The notes under the pieces were generated by a model. The model worked only from the letters and a program-made list of their open reading frames with translations, was not told where the DNA came from and did not search any database. This document shows positions 46,657-58,530 of a stretch of DNA of 64,000 nucleotides, in pieces. A program made the translations under genes and the position numbers. Within the stretch, counting starts at the first letter, position 1. Each line of letters starts with the position of its first letter. Source of the stretch: Hygrocybe punicea (Eukaryota; Basidiomycota; Agaricomycetes; Agaricales; Hygrophoraceae); contig OY744467.1 in assembly GCA_963556145.1 (NCBI GenBank), positions 6,138,001 to 6,202,000 on the forward strand. Reading direction: 5' to 3'.

Positions 46657-47460
46657 TTGCCCAATCACTGCCTTTCTCATCGGTTCCACAGTCCATGCTG
46701 CATTTGCCCAGTGACCAGAGTCTTAGCCCGAGGGCGGTCCCAATTCATAGAAGCAGCTATCTTGATGGTCAGGACTGGTCCCCTTGCTGGACAGTATGTT
46801 GCTTGTTGTGCGCGTGGTAGATGCAGATATATGGGTGAGTTTCAGCAGGTTCCGACATTAAGAAAGAAATACTGACCTTGAGTGGAAGTTCACATTGAAC
46901 GCCTATATGGCAAGATTGGAGTGCCAGTGCAGTCCTATCCGTTGAGAGGTTGGCATTTCAACATTGTTGAAGTGATGATCACTGATTTCCAGACGCAATA
47001 CAGATCCTGGAGAACCGCGCCCGCTCGCGTATGAACAACTTGAATCAGTCAGTAACGATGCTGAACCGAATCAAAATGGAGGATCCTCACAGCATCGTCT
47101 CCAACAGTCTGATGTATTGAGTGGTGAATTTTTCGCATACCAAGTCAGTTAGCTAGACGCTGAAGAACTGAATCAGACATCAACCTGAATAATTCTACAT
47201 TGGTAGACATTCCTTCACCCCGGAAACCAGTGCATGGTTGTCGTATTCCATCTACATCACCTGAATTACTCCAATTATTGCAACTCAATTCTCCAGTTCG
47301 GCCAGGTTTGAAGGAATCCGACTTTCGCGCCTTGTTTGCTAGGTGCACCTGTGGCTTGATCATGACATGAAAGGCCTTCAAGAACCATTACTGCCCCAAC
47401 GAGAATGCCTTGATGCTTGAGGCCAATGTCATTGAGATTACCGATAACGATAGTGATTAG
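46657..47460 (+). pseudogene. Cys/His-rich transposon-type protein relic
   Basis: Segments in order are TGPLAGQYVACCARGRCRYM, then VHIERLYGKIGVPVQSYPLR, and in the last exon LKESDFRALFARCTCGLIMT, a TGA (47368-47370) and KAFKNHYCPNENA. The last frame runs to a stop at 47458. The Cys-x-Cys and His-x-x-Cys spacing suggests zinc binding. Similar pairs of motifs are common in uncharacterised mushroom proteins. The TGA stands where Arg would fit (CGA one transition away). Upstream exons do not join in one frame. Confidence 0.5.
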
Positions 47461-47847
47461 TCACAGCCAAAACTTTGTTTTTGTTTTTGTTTTCAATTTT
47501 CTGCAATGACATTTAATGGCGTTAATTCTTTAAATGGGTGATGGAGTCTCGAAGCAGCTGCAAACTGTGATTATAGATGAGCGACGCCATTGCTCAAGCA
47601 CAAACTTGTAATACTGTGTGATTTTCGCATCAGCTAACTATGTATAGTTGCGAAGGAAGGAGCTCATGTGATTGCTGTGCCACAGTTGCTTGAATTGACT
47701 CTGTTGAATTAACTGGCCCCTCCTCCAAAAGCCTGAAGGTTTGGTTTTCTAAACTGGGAGTGTAAAAGTGTGTGAATTGATGCTTGCAGGAGCAATACAA
47801 ATACATATTGACAAAATGATATTACAGTAGTAGTGAAAAAATGATAT
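47461..47847. other. No gene recognised
   Basis: Intergenic sequence downstream of the Spt5-like gene, holding only short unsupported frames. Confidence 0.5.
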
Positions 47848-50306
47848 TTATAATTTTTTTATGACAGCAAGCCGCTCTTTGGATACCGCAATGAATGGGT
47901 TGTGGGGTGTGTCGGGTTTTGCGAGGACGCACATCCCCTCCCTGTTCATTTTATCAATCAGAAGAATGTCACCTGTGATTGAGTCACCCTTGATCACCAC
48001 CACTAGCTCCTGAGGGCCTTGCAGATGTACCGGGTCAAGAAACTGAATAGGAATGTTCGTGCGCACAGTCGATAGGCGATCACGCATTTGAACATCAACA
48101 TGTGTTCGATTTCCCCCATTGGATGACGGTAGGGTGAAACCAAGGCGACCGAATAGTGTACCACCTGCCCATTCTTTAGTAAAAGTCACTATAATCTTTA
48201 AGGCATAAAGTTGGCAGTCTGCGAGCCAAAGGTCTGGATCGGCTATGAAGAAGTCAGACACACAATGCAGAACAGATCGACAGCATGGCATACCTTCTGC
48301 CTCGTCATCCAGCCTTCCAGGTGTCCGCGATGATGGGTCCCAAGTGGGACTGACTGGTTCTGAAAACATGTCGACTGGGATGGGGGTAGATGGCATGAGG
48401 GGAGTGGTCGACAGAGGAATGGGTGGTCGCATAGGCACGCTGGTTCTGGATCCAGTATACTCTCTTGCCTCCATGACTCGAATTGGGCACTCTTGCAGTG
48501 ACAGCAGTGCACCATCGTGGCTGCGATGCATTAGTTCGGTGCAATGCAACTGGAAACGATAAGACTCACTCAAATATTGTTAAATCCCAAAACTTGAACA
48601 TGGATTTTTGCACCGTGGCTTCTAACTCCACTATGGCGACCCCTCGCAAGTGATTTACATCTTTGATGATACCTCGGTAGTCCTTGCAGGGTCCTTGAAT
48701 AACTACAACATGCCGGCCGACTAGTGGATCCACAGTGTCACACTGTGCAACCTGTGTGCTAGGAACAGCGTCCGATTGTCCCTCACAGAAATCAAGATCT
48801 CTGACGAGTACCTGTACCTTCAAAAGATGCGTGAGGGGAGTGAAATGGGGATTATGAATGGGAACGAATTTACCTCGGTGGAGGAGGGCTCATGAAATGT
48901 TACTACAGAATTATTGCAAGAAACCACCCAGCCCGTCTTTCCAATCTCCCGTCCTGACCTGACTTTGATGAAGTCGCCAGGCCGAAAGTGCCTTGTGATA
49001 TGGACAGTGGGAACATCAATGACATTTTCTGAAGCACCCATTCTGCTGGGAAGGACCTGGATAATGGCAGCGCTGACGGCATGCACCTGGCCAATCACCC
49101 CCGCCCATCGACCCCAAGTGACTTCTACTTGATCTCCAGGACGTAGAGAAGAATTGGAAATTTGATTAAACACACTGGAGAGGTCGTTCGATCGAACACC
49201 CCCACTTGCCTGAAATTCGAGCAACTTGGCCACCATCGGAATGGCCAGTTCCTGAACAAAGTCCTCTAAAATAAATTGTTTCTCAAGGAGGCCGTTCTTG
49301 TATATTTCTTTTTGAAACTTCCAACACTGGTCACACTTCTCCACCGAATCTGGCCCATATGCATTGGCAATGCCATCTTGATCAAATAGACGCTTGGGAG
49401 GCCGGTTTTTCCGGGCCACACCCTTCCGCTTTTTGCGTTCTAATCGCAGGCGAGGGATGAGAGCTACCTTGGCGGATATATGACTCTTAACCGCAAGAAC
49501 GTAGGCTAGATCCCCATGGTATAGGCCCGATGCAATCCGGACCCAGCTCCCTACCTGGGGATTGAAAAAGAACATGGAGAGAGTGAGTAACAATACTGCC
49601 TCCTTGATGGGAACGCGGACAATGTCTCGTATAAAGATATTAGTCTGAGCATGGCAGGCTTCACAAATGTTGCGTTCGGATTTTGCCTCCACATAAATTT
49701 TGCCAGGAAGAGAAGGCTGGGTGAAAGCAGAAAGTATTTTTGGCTGCTGAGAGGAAACTGTGGAGTTAAACAGCAAACAATAGATGATGTTTTGTTCATC
49801 CATATGCTGTCGAGACAACATCAGTACGACGGGAAAACAGGAGAAACCGTACTGACGTGGACTGGTACCATCCAGAGCGGGGCATCGTATATAGTTGGGA
49901 GCAGGGTAACCTGGGGCACATCCTCTTCCGGGATATAATGTTGGGCACGTGGTCCATACTTTTCAGTGAACTCTTGGGCGATCCGAGCTAGGTCAGCATC
50001 TGGAAGTTCAAGTGGTTGACGATAGAAAAGATATTCTTCGCCCGAGCGGGCGTGTAAATCCTCGTTTGCAACTGGAACCAAGTTCAAGTTAGCTTGTTGC
50101 AATGCTTGCGAGTGATCACCTACAAAGCTCGCTTTCGCTCGCTTCATCGTCCGAGTCACTGTCCGAGTCATTGTCCAAGTCGGCCGTTGCTTCAATGTCT
50201 ATATAATGCAAGGTATGGTTCTGTCCAGTGCACCCAATCAATTCTGAACTCTACACTGAAGTAAGCCCCAAGTGTGACTTACATTGACTCTAGCCTTTTT
50301 TCTCAT
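47848..50306 (-). CDS. Spt5-like transcription elongation protein (NGN and KOW domains)
   Basis: The product has an acidic start, a DADLARIAQEFTEKYGPRAQ helix, and APLWMVPVHV leading into an NGN-type fold (GKIYVEAKSERNICEAC). At least four KOW-type segments follow: QVGSWVRIASGLYHGDLAYV, SLRPGDQVEVTWGRWAGVIG, HFRPGDFIKVRSGREIGKTG and VGRHVVVIQGPCKDYRGIIK. A Pro/Ser/Thr-rich linker (SPTWDPSSRTPGRLD) recalls the Spt5 C-terminal repeats. A last KOW-like segment (LVVVIKGDSITGDILLIDKM) ends at 47848. Spt5 binds RNA polymerase II, but mushrooms also carry many Spt5-like paralogues of unknown role, and this looks like one. The start at 50306 (MRKKARVN, then GTAAGT) is tentative. No stop interrupts the KOW part. 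Confidence 0.75.
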
Positions 50307-50557
50307 TTTACACCAGAGTATTGTGATTGAATTCGAACATCGACTAAAACTATTTTATTGCATGATAACTTAGGGCCGGTGCATTGTTCGCAAACGTTCA
50401 TCCCTAATTGAATATGACTACTACTACTAGTATGGAGCCTCGGTGTATGCAAGCAACGACTGGGTAGGGTTTTCCTGCACACACTGGCACTGGGCAGAAA
50501 ATGCAGAGGACAAGGGACAGCGTGACTACTCAAGCAAGAATTCGTACTTATGCCGCA

Positions 50558-50604
50558 ATTGTTTAGGGCCGGTTCTGAAAAGGCTTGAACCGGCCCTAAA
50601 CAAT
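50558..50604. repeat. Perfect hairpin, 18-bp arms
   Basis: ATTGTTTAGGGCCGGTTC (50558-50575) is followed by an 11-base loop and its exact reverse complement (50587-50604). A shorter related TTAGGGCCGG lies at about 50370, in the 5' region of the Spt5-like gene. Confidence 0.9.
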
Positions 50605-52095
50605 CTCCAAATAAAAGTTGAAAGCGTCAAGTTGAGGAACACTTTCACTCTTTCTATACCGATACTGTAGTGTAATATTATGAGTCCCTATAAGGGAATC
50701 GTTCTATACGGTGGATTTTTCAACTCAGGGTCAGACTCTAATTTGCCAAGCCGTGGGAACAATTGTTGCAAACTGTGGGAACAATTTTGAAGCCCTGTGA
50801 ATAAATTTGAAACCGTGTGACTGCTGACTTTGTAACTGTGAGAATTTGTTGTCTCAAATGAGCAAGAACAATAAGGTCACCAGATCAAAGGTGCCAAGTT
50901 GGGAAAGTGTAGTCCACTGCTAAGTCGACTTCATGACAATAATCGTATTCTTTGTTGGTGTAATGTGCATTATGACATATGGATGAGTTGAAAACCTGTC
51001 TGAACAGTACTGAGAGTTCTGTATTGTCCAACTAGTATCCCTGCTGTATTCTGAGGAATTGCCAGTGCAATATAGACTGAATGAACCAGATATGATATCT
51101 TTGTTTACAGATACATATAACAGCTATGTACATTGGAATCACAAGGAACAGGTTTAACACTGGTTTAACCGGCGGGTTCATCATTTTTCGGCACAAAGTG
51201 TTTTGCAGATGTCCCTACCTGAATCCGGGGCATTGCAATTGCACAAATAATAGCAGAAATAAAAGTCTGGACAGTTGTTGGATGTGCATTATGTGCCATA
51301 TTTGACATCCCATATTGAAGCAGAGAAAGTGCAAGCAGAGCTATCAACATTGAGAAACTATGGAGTTCACACATTGGTACCCCAGATGCTGTTTCAATGT
51401 ATTCATTGAATGGGCTCATAAGGGTGAGGTGTATAATTTGTTGATGTTTCATCAAAGGACACGAAAATAGTACAATAAATGCAGTCAACTGCATAATGAT
51501 TCGAGATCCAGACACAAGGACAAGGAACATAATTAGTTCAAGAGAAGCTCCAATCATGCCAGAACAAAATAATATGATTGGAAAGCAATTATTAAATAGC
51601 AAAGCATCATATTTATGGCAGGATGGGAAGAAGTGAAGGTTGGGCCAAGATACAATCCAATGGTATCAATGCAGGAACATAGCAACATAGGCTTCTCAGT
51701 ACAGCAGTGAATTTCGTCATCAATTTAGATATAAAGGAGTAAATACGCTTGTTGTACCTGCAGATTTTGTCCAGTTAATATGACACGTCTTTGAACAAAA
51801 GGTTATGCATCACATATGCGAAGTAAAGGTAGTTTGATTGAATTTGTACAATGAATTGTAATTCAGTTTCATGGACCACAAACCGAACATATTGGACATG
51901 TTCGGTGTGTTCGGTCAATGTGTTCGGTCAATATGTTCAGGTTACTATTGTCATATGTGATCAGTACACATTGAACATTGGATATAGTTAGCTATCCAGT
52001 GGTGATACAAAGAGAATATGCAAACATTAAATCTGGATTATAGGTAGATAATGAATTTTCAATAGCTCATTCTCATCTTTTCAACAAAAAGACAC
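50605..52095. other. AT-rich region, no firm gene
   Basis: A 145-codon minus-strand frame (51165-51602) is hydrophobic (ILFCSGMIGASLELIMFLVL) and could be a membrane protein exon, but it has no splice or family support. TGTTCGG repeats occur at about 51885-51950. Confidence 0.4.
51880..51955. repeat. Cluster of TGTTCGG / CCGAACA motifs
   Basis: CCGAACA at about 51895 is followed by four TGTTCGGT- or TGTTCAGG-like copies within 60 bp. The same motif clusters at 58790-58880. Confidence 0.7.
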
Positions 52096-52568
52096 ATTGA
52101 GAAATTTGGACTTGGTAGAATTTTGGGTGCTGTGTTTTGTATCTCATGAAATACTGCTTGGATCAAGATGGTTATACAGTTTATGATTCTGGTTGTATTT
52201 CGAGCCTAGTGACAGACAAACATAGTACAGATGCAATGACGGCTCAAAGGACAAAAATAGAGAAGAATATGGTATATGTACTTCTAGGCCTTGAAAAGAT
52301 GAACAACCTTCTCCCTCCAGTCTTCTTCATATGAGCTCTTTCGATGTCATAATTTGACAGTATCATTTTGGGTGTCAAAAAGTACTGGTCTACCTTTTAT
52401 TTCATCAACAACTCACTATATCCTAAATATTGTTCAAATGTAATTACAGGCGTAGATAGTCCTCAAGACATAGTACAACTTTCCCTGTATAACCATCTTA
52501 ATCCAAATAGTATTTCATGAGATACAAAACACAGCACCCAAAATTCTACCAAGTCCAAATTTCTCAAT
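52096..52568. mobile_element. 473-bp inverted-repeat element (MITE or foldback candidate)
   Basis: Arms 52096-52179 and 52485-52568 (84 bp each) are reverse complements with about three mismatches, separated by 305 bp without a gene. No clear target-site duplication was seen. High identity between the arms suggests recent origin. A short frame over the left arm is not considered coding. Confidence 0.7.
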
Positions 52569-52654
52569 TGATTCAAAAAGGTGCAGTTGCTGCCATCAGA
52601 TAGCAAAACAGCTGTAACATATCAACGGGTTGAGTACACATACAATATTATACA

Positions 52655-54130
52655 TTAGCATCGGTCTATATTCATATTATAGAAGCGTCGCCTTGTTTCC
52701 ACAACACCCTCTGCATCATTACCCTCTTCCACATACCCAACATGCCGTTTGATGGCTATTCTGGGCTGTGTAGTTGGTGTAGGCAAAGCTGTCTTGTTGC
52801 GAATCATAGTTGCTTCCTGAGAATATACATCAGTATTCGTTTAATTCTTGATGTATTAAAGTGTTACCTCTGTGAAGTCACTGTCTACCAGTGCCAATGA
52901 CCGTAGATTCAGAATCATCTTGAATTTATCCTTCTTTACCGGAACTGCCGATATTGTAAACTGAACCTCCACTATATCACCGATTCTAAAGCAAGTTGGG
53001 TTTGTTGGAATGAAGCTAATAAATATTTCCATCAGTAGGGATGTGATCCCAATTCATCGTCACTCACCAATGTCGATTTCTATCAGACTTCAACTTGTAA
53101 TAAAGTACGCAATTGTCCTGGCCATGAAAGTAGCGGGAATTCGCAAGTGAGGTTAATATGCCTTTTGGATCGATGACATACTCGAATGGAATGTGAGAGG
53201 AAGTGTTGTCATGTTGGCGATCAGTGAAATATCGGGTTCCTATTGCGAGTGCCATGTAATCCATGTATGTAGAAGGCGTAAAAGCTTGCATTGCTTTGTC
53301 AGGAAATTGACGAGCCAGTTTCTGGTGCAGAATCCGAAGGTTATCGATATAGGATTGAAAGCCCGTTGTATCAAGGCCAGTTACGACTATGCTTTGACGT
53401 ATGAAGGGCATTCGGCGTTCTGGTTGACTATTGCAGTGATTCATCAGAATGGTATTCAAGGAATTGATACGAATTTAGCACATACCTGGTTGTTATGGGT
53501 GGAAGATCTTTCGCCACCAAAATCACTTGCAAACTTAATACCAATTCTTGATGTTCGGATTCATCATTGGTTGGAAGTGTAAACTTCCAGCAATTTGGAG
53601 AGTCAACATGCACAATATTGACATTTGCAATCTGGCAATGCGGTCAATATGATATACCTTTTCAAATCCAATGACTTACGTTTATGGCCTTCGCAAGCTG
53701 ACTTTCATCATCATCTAAGCGTGCAGATATGATTTCCTGCAGATGTTCAGCTGTCAATTTGGTGTCAAATACTAGCCAGTATATATATGGTGGATATTGC
53801 TAACATGCACCCTTGAAGTTGTAATAGTTGTCCATCACGTACAAAGCAGTGGTGAGATGTATATTGCGTGGCACAATTTCGTCCACTTCATGGATTATAT
53901 CTTCCGCCATCACCGATCATATCCATATTGGCTTTTGATGTCCATGTGATGATAGCTTTCAGGATCCGTTTTGCTTTTGTTTTTGTATTGCATTCTTCAA
54001 TATTGAAGTTTGCGTCATTTTGCATAATACGGATCCTTTCCATGTCTTTCAAATGCACCACATAATGTTGGTTGTCAGCTGTCTGGTTTGGATATGGTAT
54101 AGTCAAGCATGTACTCCAGCTTTTCCGCAT
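52655..54130 (-). CDS. Hypothetical protein of a mushroom-type family, multi-exon
   Basis: The C-terminal exon holds ATMIRNKTALPTPTTQPRIA and ends at TAA 52655. The preceding exon has CFRIGDIVEVQFTISAVPVK, KDKFKMILNLRSLALVDSDF and a GTAACA donor. Before it are FEYVIDPKGILTSLANSRYF and DNCVLYYKLKSD. I recall the RIGDIVEVQ ... RSLALVDS pairing in uncharacterised Agaricomycete proteins, where it looks like a small beta-barrel, perhaps nucleic-acid binding; that is inference. The first exons (53428-54130) are uncertain. Confidence 0.5.
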
Positions 54131-54572
54131 TAATTCTGCATCACAGTATATGTGTGCACAGCATTAAAATTAGCCCCTATCCATTATGCATCAATATCTG
54201 TTAGTATACCCCATGTTTCTTAATTTGGCATTATGCATTTTTGTTTTATGAATACCCCTTTTTGTTTAGTCTCCATTCCTAACTTTAATTGAATTTGTCA
54301 ACAATTCATGAAATCTACCAGTATAAACTTGTGGCGAATATCATGTGGACAGTCATCCATTTTTCATGCATACCTTTGCGCTTTGCATGGAGTACATGGC
54401 CCAAGAAGCCTCGTTTGGTATATGAGCATGTGCCAATGGTGGATCCTCTGATGTTATTGTTGAAGTTTTGGATTCACCGATTCATCTTAAATTCATAGCT
54501 TATTGTTTTTGAGTGATTTAAAGCGTGAGTGGAGATGATATCCACTATTCCATCAACTTTTACCGCTCTCCA

Positions 54573-56620
54573 ATGCCTCCCAAGAAGTCCACTGCCACGA
54601 AATCAAACTCGAAAGCAAAATCCAAGGCCACCATGTATGCATCCCTATTTTACTCGGTATAACTGAAGTTTCTATTGCATGCACTAAAGACGGCCTTCTG
54701 CAACAATCGAGAAGCGGAAGAAGGTCATCAAGACTTGGGCTGATGATGATATGTATGTGTCATCGTTTTAATTGTTATCTATTTTTGACCAATGGACAGT
54801 GTGGCTTTGTCCGATGCTAATGATGATGCCGTCAGTATTCAAAGCACTGGCAGTGTAATGGCACCGTCAATGCTCACAAGGTATCTATAATCACATATCA
54901 TTGTTATCCAATATGAGTTAACAAATATCAATATCCTCCTAGGCATTCCGTCAAGTTTCGCAACGTTAAAGACGTGTTAGTGTTTCAATATCAAATATAT
55001 CCACCATGATATCAATCTGTTACAGTGGAAAGAAACGTCAAATGTCATCTCCCAATGTCACCGACAATGACGACAATGTGTAAATATTTTTCATAGGTAT
55101 TGTCTCATCATTGACAGGTTATCTATAGTAAAACGCCTTCCCCCGCCAAGAAATTGAAAGCTGCATCTAATCAATCACGAGACGGTGAGGAAGAGGAGGA
55201 AGAGGAAGAGGAAGAGGATTACGGTTCTAAGTGAGTTGTTCGGTTATCATAGACATATCCATTTGTTCAAACAAATCGTTTGACTGTTTAGGCATCGTCG
55301 CAAAGTAGCCTTGATGAAGAACCCCGATAAGCCAATTTCGTGTGTATTTTACGTGCCGATATGAATATTCTCATTCATTAATTGTAACAGCGTTTCTAAT
55401 ACTCCATCCAAGAAGTCGAAGTCCACGAAGGCCATCATGCTCGATGATACCGACGATGATAAAGGCTCCAGTGGCGATGAAGGAGATCTGACCTATGCAC
55501 TGACGCAGATCACCAGGTGTGTTGGATCTTATTACACTGTGGTGTTTGATGTAGATGTCGTGAATCTAGCTTACCATCTCCGAACGTTGATGAGTCCGAT
55601 ATTGGCACGAGGGATCCTCAACTTGTTGACACCTACCAAGACTGTGTCAATATCAAGTATGCAATTGCATTTATACCCTTGTCATTTACTCATAACCATT
55701 CAGGGCAGCAGCAATGGTATCCTGGTCCAGTGCAATTGGGAATGGCAACCCACAGTTCAGTGATATCATCACTGACATCTACAAGATCAACAGAAAGTAC
55801 GTTATTTGAACAGCAATTTGAGGTCAATTTGGTCGATTCATTGGATATAATATAGGTTATTGGTTTCCGCCATTACATTTGATAGATCTGGGAGGTACTC
55901 TAATCTCTCTCGTGATAACCCTGCCCATATCTCCACTGGTGCATTTGGTCGCAACTTCTTTCATGCAGTCAGAGGTGGAATGCCGACGATCTTTACATCG
56001 GTCATCATAGTGGAGTCCTGCTTTCTCGATGAGCCCAAGATTGGTGGCAATACAAAGCCGGTCAAGGTTATACAGGGTGCACTACTTCAAGGGGAATGGG
56101 AGCGATATGTCGGTGCTATTGGAATGGTGATTCGTGAGTCCGAATTTCGGGCCCAACTGTATAAGGACTATGTGTCCTTCTCAACGACCACAGCAAGTGG
56201 AATGGATACATCTCCCAGTTTGTGCATTAATCATTTTTAGTTGTAATTCCTAATCGATTTTCATAGAGGCATCGACATCCAAAAATGTACAACTTAGTCC
56301 ATTCACTTGTCGACCCACTCCATCTTATCATAAGGCCGCTCTATCATTTTACGATATTGGTAAGCATCCGGTCGTCTAATATAAATTGATATCTTAAGTA
56401 TGTGTTGTCAGTGCCCATCTATGATGCACGCAAAGTCAAAGCGGACTTCACGTCCACTCTCATATCGCTCCAGCAACTACCCATCTTCCCGCACAATATC
56501 CCTGCAGGATCCTGTGTCGTTGTTGGACACACCATCAATACATTCAAGCGTGTAGATGACATGATGAAGAGCATTTCACTCAATGTGCAATGGGTCATGG
56601 TCTTGGGAGTGCCAAAATGA
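54573..56620 (+). CDS. Hypothetical protein with Lys/Ser-rich N-terminus, multi-exon
   Basis: It starts at ATG 54573 (MPPKKSTATKSNSKAKSKAT). Several very short exons of basic or acidic low complexity follow (KKLKAASNQ, poly-Glu near 55190-55230, STKAIMLDDTDDDKGSSGDE). The structured part follows: VSAITFDRSGRYSNLSRDNP, AFGRNFFHAVRGGMPTIFTS, VIQGALLQGEWERYVGAIGM, VPIYDARKVKADFTSTLISL, and the end NVQWVMVLGVPK at 56618-56620. The last part resembles a family expanded in mushrooms. The function is unknown. It is tandem to no close relative here. Confidence 0.55.
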
Positions 56621-56707
56621 TTGCTCCACTTAGCATCATTTATATTTGTATCTTATGTCTGTTTTGTGAAATAAACGCGAACCGATCCATTGACTGTACA
56701 GATAATA

Positions 56708-58530
56708 TTACAAATATGAGTATGGACCTTTGATGTCAATCAACCATTTATAGAAAACCCAGGCAAAAGTGTCTGCTAATGAGCCAATGGGTGCTCGAAC
56801 GGATTTCGGACCTGACTTCATGTTCGACCAGAGGCTGCATGTGTGATAACGTTCCACCTCGTTCACGAAATAGGACACAGTATCCGTTTTGGAATCCACA
56901 ATGAGCGATATGTCCATACGGCAAAAAACACTCATCGATGGTTTTCCACCAACCATATTGGACTCTATCGCATAAAGCCCTTCGTAGGTCTTTTGGACAA
57001 AGTCGAAGAACTCGTTTCTGCCTTGCTCTCGAATAGAAATGGCGCCCCTGTCCGGATTGCACGCCACCGTCTTCAATAGAGTCCCCTGCGTTTGAAATAT
57101 TCTGACAAAGTTAAGACAATCATGCATATGATATGACAAGTGAAAATGAAGGGCACTCACCTTAACTCATCCAAGGTATAGAAACTTGAGACGATATCCC
57201 ACTTCCAGGACTTGCTTTCCTTGTTGTACAGGGTGTGCACCGTATACACGACCTTTCCACCAACTAGAAACACACGCCATTCGCCCATCTTACTCAGTGG
57301 TTCGATGTACGTTTGCCCAAACCAACGTGAACCTGGAACCTCACAGTTATTGCGCATGTATTCCCAATTTCGCTTGGCGTCACCAGGTAATAGGACGTGA
57401 TGACCGGTGTCGCTGTGTGTCCGTTTCAAGACAATATTCGGTGGGAATTGGTCGCCATCGTTTAATAATTTTGCTTGAGGGCGTATCGTATGCGTTACAT
57501 TCAAAGCGACATGAAGCAAGTTTTGATTTTGTATCCATTTTGAATGGACCGTGTTCATCTGCTTTGGAGGCGGCCAGATGTGTGCCGTTCGACAGAGTTC
57601 GTCCATGCCAGTCATGAAAATCGACACATTTTCCAGTGTCAATCCGTATTGGTTACCGCTGTCAAGACATCAGTATAATGCAGCGAAAACGGAGCAGAAT
57701 TAATTAAAGCGATGTCAATCTTACATGTATGACATTCCCATATCCACACCACCAAATACACAATCTGCCGATGCGAACTTTTGCCACGTATCGCCTTTGT
57801 CTTGATGGCGAAGTATTGCATGAAGGAACTCGGGCCAAAATATGTATTTGACATTGAAGCGCCGGGCTCCATCCTCATGATGTAGTCACATTCCGATATA
57901 AACCTGTTTGTTGTGAAATACGTTTCAGTATCAACAATCCACAAATTAAACAATAGACATTACCCATTCTTGAATACATACTGAATAGCGACTCTTGTAT
58001 GATTTGATGATATGGACGTAACCATCAAGATGGGCAATGGTATCGAGTTCGATGTCGGATATGGTCGTGGTGACGAATGCAAGATCGTTAATGGCTGCGG
58101 CTTTGCTCGCGATACGAGTTGTTGGGTCAAGGATAAAAAGGATTTTGAAAACACGGCCGTCATTGTTGCTTAATGTGGTTATACGGCGTTCATTGTTGCT
58201 TACGGTGGTTGGCGGTTCCGTTTCACAGTCAGATGATGTTTCCATCTCAGAGTCAGATGATAGCCTTTTGCGTGGAAGGAGATCGAGTTCCGCGGCCATC
58301 GCATTGCGGACACCCTGCGAATTTTCACGCATGTTGCGACCAAGACATACCGACTGCGGACAAATTCCAGATGAAACGCATTTGGGATGTTGGTGTGCGG
58401 ATCCGACATGTCTTTGGCAGGAGTTGCCTTCCTTCTTCCACAAAAGACATTTCGTTTTTGGAGAGTCACATTTTCGACCAGGGCAGATGTGCATGCAAAG
58501 TTCATAACCAAGTTCCTTCTTATATGGCAT
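56708..58530 (-). CDS. Candidate ATP-grasp protein with Cys-rich N-terminal domain
   Basis: It starts at ATG 58530. Residues 10-65 are Cys-rich (CMHICPGRKCDSPKTKCLLW, then CQRHVGSAHQHPKCVSSGIC), likely zinc binding. A linker with acidic/Ser runs follows. The catalytic-looking part has FGGVDMGMSYIGNQYGLTLE, PPNIVLKRTHSDTGHHVLLP (ATP-binding Lys and turn), WFGQTYIEPLSKMGEWRVFL with VGGKVVYTVHT, and CRMDISLI ... YFVNEVERYHTCSLW, whose Asp and Asn-Glu fit the metal ligands of ATP-grasp enzymes. Splice phases from 57900 to 56708 were checked and hold. ATP-grasp enzymes ligate an amine to a carboxylate using ATP; the substrate is unknown. No stop interrupts the reading. Confidence 0.6.

Noticed and set aside
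3456..47370. UGA read as an amino acid (selenocysteine or code change) or corrected by RNA editing
   Set aside because: The same genes and intact neighbours end at normal stops, the TGAs fall on Arg positions in unrelated families, and two have CGA twins in a tandem duplicate. CpG mutation is simpler.
51165..51602. Hydrophobic 145-codon frame as a receptor or transporter gene
   Set aside because: It is a single frame in AT-rich DNA with no family motif, no splice partner and weak start context.
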